From VRUE01 sp963762205 (GTDB lineage: Bacteria; Actinomycetota; Thermoleophilia; Solirubrobacterales; 70-9): 64,000 nt of DNA. Shown here one piece after another: positions 34,101 through 43,400 of this stretch. The notes under the pieces were generated by a model. The model had not been told where the DNA came from, did not search any database, and was given only the letters and a program-made list of their open reading frames with translations. The stretch covers positions 496,001 to 560,000 of the forward strand of contig CAVXJZ010000003.1 of the NCBI GenBank assembly GCA_963762205.1, in the 5' to 3' direction. Every line of letters begins with the position of its first letter. Within the stretch, counting starts at the first letter, position 1. The translations under genes and the position numbers were made by a program.

Positions 34101-35167
34101 AGGACCGCTGGGAAGGAATCCAGGGCCGGCCTGACCTCGCAGAGGAGTTCGAGCCAGCGGATGTTGTAGTGGTGGGGATCGGTGAGCTGGGCCGGGTCCT
34201 GGCCCTCGAGCTTGCCGAGCATCTCGGTCACCGACTCGAGCACCGAGCGACTGGGGACGATGCCGAGCGTGGTCGAGAGCTTCGCGTTGGCGCACTCGTA
34301 GTCGCGCGAGAGCTCCGGCGCCGGCGCCTCGTCGAGTTGCACCTCGCGGCCGGTCAGCTGCACGGAGCCGGCGACGATCATCGCCAGCTCGCGGATCTGG
34401 TAGTTCGAGTGGACGACGTTGAAGATCTCCCCGCGCACCTTCTCCGCCGGCGCCTCGTATGCGGCGATCATCGCGTCGGCGCAGTCCTGGACGTCGACCA
34501 GCGGCCGCCACATCCAGCCGCCTCCGTGCAGGTTGAGCGCGCCCGAGAGCAGCGCGTCCTTGACGAAGGTGTTGACGACGAGGTCGAAGCGCATGCGCGG
34601 GCTCCAGCCATAGACCGTGCCGTTGCGCAGGATCGCCGGGCAGAGGCCGTCGTCGGCCATCTCGATCAGCTTCTCCTCGCCGTAGCGCTTCGAGGTCGCG
34701 TAGGCGGCGCGCGGCGCGACCGGCGCGTCCTCGGCGTGCATCCCGGCCGGCAGGCCGTCGTAGAGCGAGCAGGACGAGGCGAAGACGTAGCGCTCGATCC
34801 CCGCCGCGACGCACCTGCGCCCGAGCGTCTCGGTGGCGAGCGCGTTCATCTCCCAGTTGGCCTCGGGGTCGAACTCGGCGGTCGGGTCGTTGCTGAGGCC
34901 GGAGAGGTTGATCACACCGTCGATGCCGTCGAGGGCGCCGTCCGGGATGTCGCGGACGTCGGCCACGACGAGCTCGATCCGGTCGCGGAACGAGGCGAGA
35001 GGCTCCTCGCCGAAGTAGAGGCGGTCGAGGAGGCGGACGCGGTAGCCGCGGTCGAGGAGGCGCGGGACCAGGACGCAGCCGATGTAGCCGGCGCCGCCGG
35101 CGACGAGGATCGTCTGGTCGGGGTCCGGGGCGCTCGCGGAGAGGCCGTTGTGGCGGTGGCTGCTCAT
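34097..35167 (-). CDS. NAD-dependent epimerase/dehydratase (extended SDR)
   Basis: A 356-residue protein from ATG at 35167. ILVAGGAGYIGCVLVPRLL is the NAD motif, NLSGLSNDPTAEF replaces the usual NxAA, SSCSLYDGL gives the Ser, and YATSK gives Tyr/Lys. The family is widespread in surface-sugar clusters, and the substrate is unknown; NDP-hexose epimerisation or dehydration is likely. TATCCT ends 9 bases before the ATG and the open frame beyond it is not credible, so the mRNA is probably leaderless. It heads the operon with the rmlD-like gene and rmlC. Confidence 0.85.
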   Translation of the reverse strand: MSSHRHNGLSASAPDPDQTILVAGGAGYIGCVLVPRLLDRGYRVRLLDRLYFGEEPLASFRDRIELVVADVRDIPDGALDGIDGVINLSGLSNDPTAEFDPEANWEMNALATETLGRRCVAAGIERYVFASSCSLYDGLPAGMHAEDAPVAPRAAYATSKRYGEEKLIEMADDGLCPAILRNGTVYGWSPRMRFDLVVNTFVKDALLSGALNLHGGGWMWRPLVDVQDCADAMIAAYEAPAEKVRGEIFNVVHSNYQIRELAMIVAGSVQLTGREVQLDEAPAPELSRDYECANAKLSTTLGIVPSRSVLESVTEMLGKLEGQDPAQLTDPHHYNIRWLELLCEVRPALDSFPAVL

Positions 35168-35201
35168 GGTCGGGCGAGGATAGTGGCACCCGCGCGGCGC
35201 C

Positions 35202-36695
35202 TCAGTAGGCCCCCTCGCCACGCACGATCGCGCCCGGCGTGCGCACCAGGATCGCCAGGTCGGTGACGATCGAGAGGTTGTCGAGGTAGTCGCGCTCCAT
35301 CGCCAGGCGCTCCTCGAAGGTGAGGTCGCTGCGGCCGTAGACCTGCATCGGCCCGGTGATCCCGGGCTTGACGCCGAGCCTGGTCCGCTGGCGCTGGTCG
35401 TAGAGGGCGACGACCGCCTCCTCCTCGGGCCGCGGGCCGACCAGCGACATCGATCCGCCGAGCACGTTGATCAGCTGCGGCAGCTCGTCGAGGCTGGCGC
35501 GGCGCAGGGCACGGCCGGCGCGCGTCACCCGGGGGTCGTCGGGGATCTTGAAGGCCGGTTGGTCGAGCTGCTCGAGGTCGACCAGGTCGCCGAGGCGCTC
35601 CTCGGCGTCGGCGACCATGGTGCGGAACTTCAGCATCGTGAAGGGCCTGCCCTCCTTGCCCGCCCGCCGCTGCCGGAAGAGGACGGGCCGCCCCGAGTCG
35701 AGCAGGATCAGGACCGCGATCGCCGCCAGCAGCGGCGAGAGCAGGACCAGGAAGAGAGCGGATACGAACACGTCCATGCCGCGCTTCATCGCGATCGTCG
35801 AGCGCGGCGGGTCGGAGAAGCGGAAGTCGAGCACAGGCAGCTCGGCGAGGCGGTTGAGCTCGATGCCCGGCCCCAGCAGCCCATAGTGCTGGGGCAGGAA
35901 GGTGAGCCCGAGGCCGGCGGCCTTGCACTCCTCGATCAGCCGCTCCGCGTCCGCCTCGCCCATCTCCTGCTCGGTGACGATCACCCGCTCGACGCCCTGC
36001 TCCCGCGCCACCCGGGCGATGTCGTCGACGCTGCCGAGCCGGGCCAGGCCTGCGGCCGTGCTGGTCTCGCCGGCCGGGGCCAGGTAGCCGGCCAGGCTCA
36101 GCCGCGCCTCCGGGTGGGTGGCGATCCGCCGCGCCACCCGGTCGGCGACGTCGGCCGGCCCGATCACGAGGCCGACGGAGACCTCGGTGAGCCGCTGCCA
36201 GGCGAAGCGCAGCGCGGCGCGCAGCAGGAAGCTGCCGGCGAAGACGAGGACCCCGACGAGCGCCGCTGTGCTCGGGGTGAGGGCTCCGGCCGGGGTGAGG
36301 ACGAGCAGCCCGTCGAGGGCGAGCGTGCCGAGGGTGCTGGCCGAGACCAGCGCCGGCAGCTCGTCGAGAGTGCTGTGGCGGATCCGGCGGTGGTCGTTGT
36401 CGTAGAGGCCGTGGAGCTTGACGACCAGCACCCAGACGGGGCTGAACAGCACCGCCCAGAAGAGTGTCGCCACGTTTGCGCTCGAGGTCGCCACGGTCGC
36501 CACGCAGAGCGCCGCCACCATCGCCAGCCAGTCGCCGCTGGCGAGCAGGCGCCGCAGCTGGGCGCCACGCTGGCGGTAGTTCCGAGCGCCGGCGAGGCGC
36601 TCCGCGTCGCCGGGTCCCTTCGCATCCGGCGCGGTCCCGCCCCGCGCCGCCGGGCGGGACCGGGCGCCGCCGGTTTGCTTCGCCTTCTGCGTCAT
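35202..36695 (-). CDS. undecaprenyl-phosphate sugar phosphotransferase (WbaP/PNPT exopolysaccharide initiating enzyme)
   Basis: A 497-residue polyprenyl glycosylphosphotransferase. An N-terminal basic tail precedes about four hydrophobic helices (residues 50-170) and a CoA-binding-like Rossmann domain (to about 290). Then comes the catalytic domain with KRGMDVFVSALFLVLLSP, FRQRRAGKEGRPFTMLKFR, PQLINVLGGSMSLVGPRP and KPGITGPMQV. It transfers a sugar-1-phosphate to undecaprenyl phosphate, the committed first step of glycan assembly. ATG overlaps the stop of the ligase-like gene by 4 bases. The huge upstream open frame is antisense to that gene and is rejected. Confidence 0.94.
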   Translation of the reverse strand: MTQKAKQTGGARSRPAARGGTAPDAKGPGDAERLAGARNYRQRGAQLRRLLASGDWLAMVAALCVATVATSSANVATLFWAVLFSPVWVLVVKLHGLYDNDHRRIRHSTLDELPALVSASTLGTLALDGLLVLTPAGALTPSTAALVGVLVFAGSFLLRAALRFAWQRLTEVSVGLVIGPADVADRVARRIATHPEARLSLAGYLAPAGETSTAAGLARLGSVDDIARVAREQGVERVIVTEQEMGEADAERLIEECKAAGLGLTFLPQHYGLLGPGIELNRLAELPVLDFRFSDPPRSTIAMKRGMDVFVSALFLVLLSPLLAAIAVLILLDSGRPVLFRQRRAGKEGRPFTMLKFRTMVADAEERLGDLVDLEQLDQPAFKIPDDPRVTRAGRALRRASLDELPQLINVLGGSMSLVGPRPEEEAVVALYDQRQRTRLGVKPGITGPMQVYGRSDLTFEERLAMERDYLDNLSIVTDLAILVRTPGAIVRGEGAY

Positions 36696-38659
36696 TCGCC
36701 GCCCGCCTTCAGCTGCGGGGCCAGCGGGTTCATCTCCCGCGCCCTTTCGAGGTCGGCCCGCGCCGCGTCCGCGTCGCCGGCGGCCGCCTCGGCGCGCGAG
36801 CGCAGGGCGTAGAGCTCCCAGTTGCCGTCCTCGCGCTCGATCGCCTGGCTGAGCCGCTCGACCGCGAGGTCGTATTCGCCCTGTCGCTCGGCGATCAGGC
36901 CGAGCTGGAGGTAGGGCGAGGCCGCCCAGGGCTCGATCGAGCGGGCGGTGTCGGCGTGGTCGACGGCGCCGATCACGTCGCCGGCCGCCACCGCGCGCTG
37001 GCTCGCCCTGATCTCGCGCTCGACCAGCAGCGGGCCGATCAGGGCGATCGCGGCGATCCAGGCGAGCGCGACGCCCCCCAGCGCGAGGCCGAAGCGCCTG
37101 TCGGGGCCGCCGGCGTCGGGGGGAGCCGGCGAGAGCTGCTCGCACCTGGCCGCGGCGAGGGCGCCGGCGGCGAGGCAGAAGACCGCTCCCAGGGCCGCGA
37201 TCTCCCAGAACCAGTCGAAGGCGACGCCGACCGCGAAGACGAGCAGCGCCGCGAGCAGCGCCGCATGGGTCTCGCGCCGGCGGCGCGAGGCGCCGCGCCA
37301 GGCCGAGATCCCGACCCAGAGGATCGACCCGAGGAGGGCGAGGACGATCAGGCCTCCGATCGCGCCGAGCTCGGCGAAGGCCTCCAGGTAGAGCGAGTGG
37401 GCGTCGATCACGTCGAGGCTGATCGAGCGCGACTGGTCCCAGGAGAACTCGAAGGTGCCGGCCCCGTGCCCGAGCACCGGCCTTTCGCCGAAGGCATCGA
37501 CCGCAACCCGCCAGAAGTCGTGCCGGCCGGCGCTGGAGAGGTCGGAGAAGTGCTGGGCCGGGTCCTCGGGGAATGCGATGTCCGAGCTCGAGAAGTCGTC
37601 CCAGGCGCGACCGCCGAAGACGAGCGCGGCGGCGACGGCGGCGACTCCGAGGGCGATCGCCGCCCCTCTGAGGACGGCGGGATCGCGGGAGAGCTCGACC
37701 GCCCTCCTCGTGCCCGGGCCGCCGCGGGTCTCGACCCGGCGCAGAAGAGCGAACAGCGCCAGGGAGACCGCGGTGCCGGCGAGGAGGATGAGCAGCACCG
37801 TCACCCCCTGGTCGACGGCCGCCTGCGATGAAACGCTGTCGGCGAGGCTGTGGTTTCGGGGGACCGCGATCAGGGCCGGCAGGGCCCCGAGCGCGGCGAC
37901 GACGAGGGTCGCCAGCATCCAGAGCCGGTCGCGGGAGAGGGCGACGATGCACAGGGCGCCGATCGCGAGCGCCAGCACGCCGCCCCTCGAGTAGGTGAAG
38001 TAGAGGGTGAGCATGACGGCAGGCATCGCGGCCACCGCGGCCCACCGCAGCGGCGTCCAGCGGGAGCCGCGGCTGAGCCAGAGCAGCATCGCCACGGCGA
38101 CTCCGCACATCGCCCCGTTGGCGTTCCAGTAGCCGAGCGGGTAGCGCAATCGGGGCCCGTGCCCAAGGCCCTCGGTGAACTCGAGCACGTGGGGCAGAAG
38201 GCGGCTGCCGAGGGCGAGGAGGACGACGATCGTGACGCCTATTGCAATGCCTTCTGCGAAACGTTCGCGCCTCTCGTCGGTTTGGGCGATAAGGAAAGCG
38301 GCAAGGAAGAAGGCGAGATAGACGAGGACCCGATCCGCCTCGATCACGCTCAACTCGACCGAGCCCGACCAGAGGGACGACATTGCGGAGAGAAATGCCA
38401 GACAGCCGAACAGCCCGACAGCCGAGTAGAGCGGCCAGCCCAGGCGCGCACGGGCGGCGGCGCCAAGCACGAGCAGGCCGACGACCACCAGCCACACCGC
38501 GAGGCCCGCAATGTGACGGTCCGTCACGTCGAATCCGCCACCGCTCAGGGCGAGGCCGACGATCAGCGCGACTGGGGCGAGCAGCGCCGCCGTTTGCTCT
38601 AACCTTGCGCCCGATGACCTGGAATCACCGCCAGGCGGCCCTTGGCTGGGGCCGCTCAT
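36692..38659 (-). CDS. O-antigen ligase/polymerase family membrane protein with C-terminal TPRs
   Basis: About 655 residues. Roughly 12 hydrophobic segments include the Wzy_C region with YPLGYWNANGAMCG, YFTYSRGG and GHGAGTFEFSW followed by DAHSLYLEAFAELG, the conserved ligase loop. Residues 560-655 form about three tetratricopeptide repeats (SIEPWAASPYLQLGLIAERQ and on). It should polymerise or ligate lipid-linked glycans outside the membrane. The ATG at 38659 is needed to keep the first helix; it overlaps the divergent gene at 38614 by 46 bases. It is coupled to the downstream initiating transferase by ATGA. Confidence 0.85.
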   Translation of the reverse strand: MSGPSQGPPGGDSRSSGARLEQTAALLAPVALIVGLALSGGGFDVTDRHIAGLAVWLVVVGLLVLGAAARARLGWPLYSAVGLFGCLAFLSAMSSLWSGSVELSVIEADRVLVYLAFFLAAFLIAQTDERRERFAEGIAIGVTIVVLLALGSRLLPHVLEFTEGLGHGPRLRYPLGYWNANGAMCGVAVAMLLWLSRGSRWTPLRWAAVAAMPAVMLTLYFTYSRGGVLALAIGALCIVALSRDRLWMLATLVVAALGALPALIAVPRNHSLADSVSSQAAVDQGVTVLLILLAGTAVSLALFALLRRVETRGGPGTRRAVELSRDPAVLRGAAIALGVAAVAAALVFGGRAWDDFSSSDIAFPEDPAQHFSDLSSAGRHDFWRVAVDAFGERPVLGHGAGTFEFSWDQSRSISLDVIDAHSLYLEAFAELGAIGGLIVLALLGSILWVGISAWRGASRRRRETHAALLAALLVFAVGVAFDWFWEIAALGAVFCLAAGALAAARCEQLSPAPPDAGGPDRRFGLALGGVALAWIAAIALIGPLLVEREIRASQRAVAAGDVIGAVDHADTARSIEPWAASPYLQLGLIAERQGEYDLAVERLSQAIEREDGNWELYALRSRAEAAAGDADAARADLERAREMNPLAPQLKAGGE

Positions 38660-39183
38660 TCCTCTTGCTCTTGTCAGCGCTTGTTCTGCTGGCATTGGCC
38701 GTGCTCCCCGCGATCGCTCAGGCCGACGAAACGTCGAGCGGCGTCGAGTACGAATCCGCGCTGCCCAGCGCCGAAGGCAAGGGTCCGCCGAACGAACAGA
38801 TCGCCAAGTCGTCCGAATCGCCGGGCAGCGGCGGCGCGGAAGCGCCGGGCTCCGGCTCGACCGGTTCGGGTAGTGGTTCGTACACGGCGGGAAACCCCTC
38901 TGGTTCGGGAAGCGGTGGTGCGGCCACGGGCAGCGACGGCGGTACCGGGCAGGGTAGCCCAGACCAGGGCGCAACCCCCCCCGGCGAAGCGGGCCTGCAG
39001 TCCGCCGACCCGGTCGCGACCTCGAACGCGTCTTCGGGCGGTGGATCCTCGCCGCTGATCGCGATCCTGATTGCGGTTTTCGCGCTGGCCGCGATCTCCG
39101 TCGGCGCGGTGATGATCCGCCAGCGCCGCCAGCGCCGCCGGTCCGGCGGCACACGCACCTCGCTCTCCACGAAGGCCGGCTAG
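38614..39183 (+). CDS. secreted, membrane-anchored Gly/Ser-rich protein
   Basis: A 189-residue protein of unknown family. It has a signal-peptide-like hydrophobic helix (FLLLLSALVLLALAVLPAIA) ending before QADETSS, about 100 residues rich in Gly, Ser, Pro and Ala, then a second hydrophobic helix (LIAILIAVFALAAISVGAVM) and a basic tail. The likely topology is an extracytoplasmic low-complexity stalk held by a C-terminal anchor. TAACCT ends 8 bases before the ATG (leaderless). It precedes the GH39-like gene by 3 bases. Its role could be a cell-wall spacer; function unknown. Confidence 0.65.
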   Translation: MTWNHRQAALGWGRSFLLLLSALVLLALAVLPAIAQADETSSGVEYESALPSAEGKGPPNEQIAKSSESPGSGGAEAPGSGSTGSGSGSYTAGNPSGSGSGGAATGSDGGTGQGSPDQGATPPGEAGLQSADPVATSNASSGGGSSPLIAILIAVFALAAISVGAVMIRQRRQRRRSGGTRTSLSTKAG

Positions 39184-39186
39184 CCC

Positions 39187-40347
39187 GTGTCGCAGACGGG
39201 CAGGGGCCTTCGTCGGCGGGCTCGCGCGTGGAGCGCCGCCGCCGCGATCCTCGCGATCGCCGGCATCTCGGCCTCCCTGCCGCCTGTCGCCGGCGCGGTT
39301 CCCGGCAATTTCTGGGGCGTCGCCCCGCAGGCGGCCCCGAGCGGCGAACAGTTCCAGCGCCTGAAGCTGGGCGGTGTCGACAGCGTCCGGGTGCCGATCG
39401 AATGGGGCGCGGTGCAGGCCGAGGCCGGCGGCGGCTTCAACTGGAACGGCACCGACGAAATGGTCGCCGGCGCCGCCGCGGCGGGCATCGAAGTCTTCCC
39501 GTTCCTCACCGGCGCCCCCCGCTGGGCGGTGCCGCAGGCGGTCGTCAACAGGGCCGCCCACGCCCTGGCGCCGCGCAACCTGCCGGTAAGGAACGGCAAG
39601 CAGAAGCGTGGTTGGAAGGCCTTCCTGCACGAGGCGGTCGGGCGCTACGGCCCGCACGGGGCCTTCTGGGCGGCCAACCCGGCGACCCCCTACCGGCCGG
39701 TACGCATCTGGCAGCTCTGGAACGAGCCCAACTTCAAATACTTCGTCGCCCGCCCCAACCCGGCCGAGTACGGGAAGCTGATCAAGCTCTCCTACCCGGT
39801 GATCAAGAAGCTCGATCGCGGCGCCCGGATCGTCCTCGGCGGGCTCTTCGCCGCTCCCAGGGAAGCCGAATACAGGCGCAGGCCGCCGCTCGCCTACTTC
39901 GCCACCGACTTCCTCAGGCAGCTCTACAAGAGGACACGGGGGATCAAGCGCAAGTTCGACGGTGTCGCCCTGCACCCCTACACCTCCGAATTCGACGAAA
40001 TCGCCGGCCACGTCGAGGCGGTGCGCCGGGTGCTCAAGGCGAGCCACGACCCCGGCGCGGCCCTCTGGATAACCGAGCTCGGCTGGAGCGCCGGCAGGCC
40101 GCAGAAGAGCAACGGCTTCAACGATTTCGAGAAGGGCCCGCAGGGCCAGGCGCGCCAGCTCAAGGGGGCCTTCCGCCTGCTCAAGAAGAACCAGCGCAGG
40201 TGGCGCCTCAGGCAGGTCTTCTGGTTCTCGGTCGACGACCGACCGGGCGCCTGTAACTTCTGCGACGGCTCTGGCCTTTTCGCGCCGGGCTTCGTGCCGC
40301 GACCGTCCTGGCGGGCGTACGTCAGGTTCGCCGGCGGCAGGGCATAA
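39187..40347 (+). CDS. secreted glycoside hydrolase, GH39/cellulase-like
   Basis: A 386-residue protein with GTG start and a signal peptide (basic start, hydrophobic 17-33, cleavage near VAGA-VPG). The TIM-barrel landmarks are IWQLWNEPN with the acid/base Glu180 and LWITELGWS with the nucleophile Glu297, plus VDSVRVPIEWGAVQ near the first strands. Similar clan GH-A enzymes such as PslG trim the exopolysaccharide made by their own cluster. It ends the polysaccharide locus and is likely co-transcribed with the upstream anchored protein. Confidence 0.83.
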   Translation: MSQTGRGLRRRARAWSAAAAILAIAGISASLPPVAGAVPGNFWGVAPQAAPSGEQFQRLKLGGVDSVRVPIEWGAVQAEAGGGFNWNGTDEMVAGAAAAGIEVFPFLTGAPRWAVPQAVVNRAAHALAPRNLPVRNGKQKRGWKAFLHEAVGRYGPHGAFWAANPATPYRPVRIWQLWNEPNFKYFVARPNPAEYGKLIKLSYPVIKKLDRGARIVLGGLFAAPREAEYRRRPPLAYFATDFLRQLYKRTRGIKRKFDGVALHPYTSEFDEIAGHVEAVRRVLKASHDPGAALWITELGWSAGRPQKSNGFNDFEKGPQGQARQLKGAFRLLKKNQRRWRLRQVFWFSVDDRPGACNFCDGSGLFAPGFVPRPSWRAYVRFAGGRA

Positions 40348-40368
40348 GGCGCCGGCTCCTCCGCTCTC

Positions 40369-40410
40369 GCGGGGGCGTGCTCGTCACAACCGGAAGCCTC
40401 GCGCCCCCGC
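40369..40410 (+). terminator. GC-rich hairpin after the GH39-like gene
   Basis: GCGGGGGCG (40369-40377) pairs perfectly with 40402-40410 across a 24-base loop, about 20 bases beyond the stop codon. There is no T tract. It is a weak candidate terminator separating the polysaccharide locus from the helicase gene. Confidence 0.35.
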
Positions 40411-40493
40411 CTCCGTGTCCCGGGGCGGCCTGTTCACCTCCTTGAGGAGAAGGCGACGATTGATCGGGGGAGGCGGCGTCTATCATCGATGGG

Positions 40494-43400
40494 TTGGCCA
40501 CCCGTTCGAAATCGACCGCCGAATCTGACCCCCTGGCGCCGTTCAGCGCCCCTGTCAGGCGCTGGTTCGAGGGCTCCTTCGAGGGGCCGACCCCCGCCCA
40601 GACGGGCGGCTGGGAGGCGATCTCGAGGGGCGCCCACACGCTGATCTGCGCGCCGACCGGGTCGGGCAAGACCCTGGCCAGCTTCCTCTGGGGGATCGAC
40701 CGCCTCTCGCGGGGCGCCGAGAAGCCGCCCGGGGTGCAGCTCGTCTACGTGTCGCCGCTGAAGGCGCTGTCCTACGACATCGAGCGCAACCTGCGCGCCC
40801 CCCTGCGCGGGATCGGCGCGGACATATCTGTGGGCCTGCGCACGGGGGACACGCCGCAGTCGGAGCGGCGCGCGATGAAGAAGAACCCACCCGACATCCT
40901 GATCACGACCCCGGAGTCGCTCTACCTGATGCTCTCCTCGTCGGTCCGCGAGATCCTCGCGACCGCGGAGGCCGTGATCGTCGACGAGATCCACGCCGTC
41001 GCCCAGTCCAAGCGCGGCTCCCATCTGGCGCTGACGCTGGAGCGCCTCGACCAGCTCACCCGTCAGGCGGCTCGGCCGGCGGGTGGTGGCGGCGAAGGGG
41101 GGGTCGAGGACAGCTCGGCCCGCAGTGCCCCCCCTTCGGCGCCGTCAGGACCCGCCGGCGGTGGCCTGCAGCGGATCGGGCTGTCCGCGACTCAGCGGCC
41201 GTTGGATCGGATAGCGGGGTTCCTGGTCGGGCCCGAAGCGCGAATGCGAGATCGTCGATGCGGGGCGGACCAAGGAGCTCGACCTGCAGATCGTCGTCCC
41301 GGTCGAGGACATGGCCGAGCCGGGCGCCCCGAACTTCCCCAACTCCGAGGGCGTCCCCGCCGACGGCGAGCCCAACGCCCACATCCGCTCGATCTGGCCG
41401 GCGATCTACCCCGAGCTGCTGAAGCTGGTCCGGGAACACACCTCGACCATCATCTTCGTCAACGCCCGCCGCGCCGCCGAGCGCCTCGCCAAACGTCTCA
41501 ACGAGCTCGCCAACGACGACATCCGAGCAGGAGCTCCCCGCAACCGAGCACGCGCGGACCAGGAGTCCGACCCGTCGGGCTGGCGGCGCGAGGAGTTCCC
41601 GCCGGGCCGGACTCCTCGGTCCCCGGCCTGGGCGACGGGGGTCCCTCCGGACGAACTCCCGCGCCAGCGGCGGCCGGAGGGGCCCCCGTCGGCCAGGGGG
41701 AGATCGAGATAGCGCGCGCTCATCATGGGTCGTTGAGCCACGAGGAGCGGTTGGTCGTCGAGGAGATGCTCAAGAGCGGGCAGCTGCCGTGCCTGGTGGC
41801 GACGTCGAGCCTCGAGCTGGGGATCGACATGGGCGCCGTCGACCTCGTGATCCAGGTCGAGTCGCCGAAGTCGGTGAGTCGCGGCCTGCAGCGCGTCGGC
41901 CGCGCAGGGCACTCGCTGGGCGAGGTCTCTCGGGGCCGGGTCTTCCCCAAGTTCCGCGCCGACCTGCTCGAGTGCGCGGTGGTCGCGAAGCGCATGCGCG
42001 CGGGCGAGATCGAGGAGACCGTGATCCCCCAGAACCCCCTCGACGTCCTCGCCCAGCATCTGGTCTCGATGGCTGCGCTCGACGAGTGGGACGTCGACGA
42101 GGTCGAGCGCCTGGTGACCGCGAGCGAGCCCTTCCACGACCTCTCCCGCGAGCAGCTCGAGAACGTCCTCGACATGCTCGACGGGCGCTACCCGTCGGAC
42201 CGCTTCGCAGAGCTGCGCCCGCGGCTCGTCTGGGACCGGACGAGGGGGACCCTGCACGGCCGCAAGGGCGCCCGCCAGCTGGTCGTCACCAACGCGGGGA
42301 CGATCCCCGACCGCGGCCTCTACGGCGTCCACCTTCCCGATGGGCGCCGGGTCGGCGAGCTCGACGAGGAGATGGTCTACGAGGCGCGCCCGGGGCAGAC
42401 CTTCCTGCTCGGTGCGACGACCTGGCGGATCGAGGAGATCACCCGCGACCGGGTGATCGTCACCCCGGCGCCCGGCGCTCCCGGCGCCGTCCCCTTCTGG
42501 AAGGGCGACGGGATCGGACGCCCGGCGGAGCTCGGCCGGGCGATCGGCGCCTTCGCCCGCGAGGCGGTCTCGCGCGAGCCGGCCGAGCTGGCCGCCGAGT
42601 GCGACCTCGACCGGCGCGCCGCGGAGAACCTCGTCGCCTACCTGCGCGAGCAGCAGGCCGCGACCCGGGTCGTCCCCTCCGACGAGACGATCGTCGTCGA
42701 GCGCTTCCGCGACGAGATCGGCGACTGGCGCCTCTGCGTCCTCTCCCCGTTCGGTGGCCGCGTCCACGCCGCCTGGGGTCTGGCGCTGGGCCAGAAGATC
42801 AGGGGCGAGCTCGATCTCGAGGCGGACGCGATCTGGTCCGACGACGGCATCGTCATCCATCTGCCCGACGCCGACGAGCCGCCTTCGGCCGACCTGGTCA
42901 TGGTCGATCCCGACGAGCTCGAGGACCTCGTCGTCGCCGAGCTCTCCGGATCGGCGCTCTTCGGCGCCCGCTTCCGCGAGAACGCGGCTCGCTCGCTGCT
43001 CATCCCACGCGCTTATCCCGGCAAGCGGACCCCACTCTGGCAGCAGCGGCTCAAGTCGCAGAGCCTGCTCGAGGTCGCCCGCGACCACCCCCGCTTCCCG
43101 GTGATCCTCGAGACCTACCGGGAGTGCCTGCGCGACGTCCTCGACCTGCCCTCGCTCGCCGAGCTGCTCCGCGACCTGCACTCGCGCCGCCTCGACCTGG
43201 TCGAGGTGGAGACGCCGACCGCCTCCCCCTTCGCCTCCTCGCTGCTCTTCGACTACGTCGCCACGTACATGTACGAGGGGGACACGCCGAACGCCGAGCG
43301 CCGCGCCGCCGCCCTGGCGCTCGACCGCGACCTGCTGCGCGAGCTGCTCGGCCAGGAGGAGCTGCGCGACCTGATCGACCCCGAGGCGCTGGAGGAGGTC

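Noticed and set aside
40489..40491. ATG just upstream of the lhr TTG start
   Set aside because: It is out of frame with the helicase; its frame yields no domain. TTG at 40494 is in frame and well placed after TATCAT.
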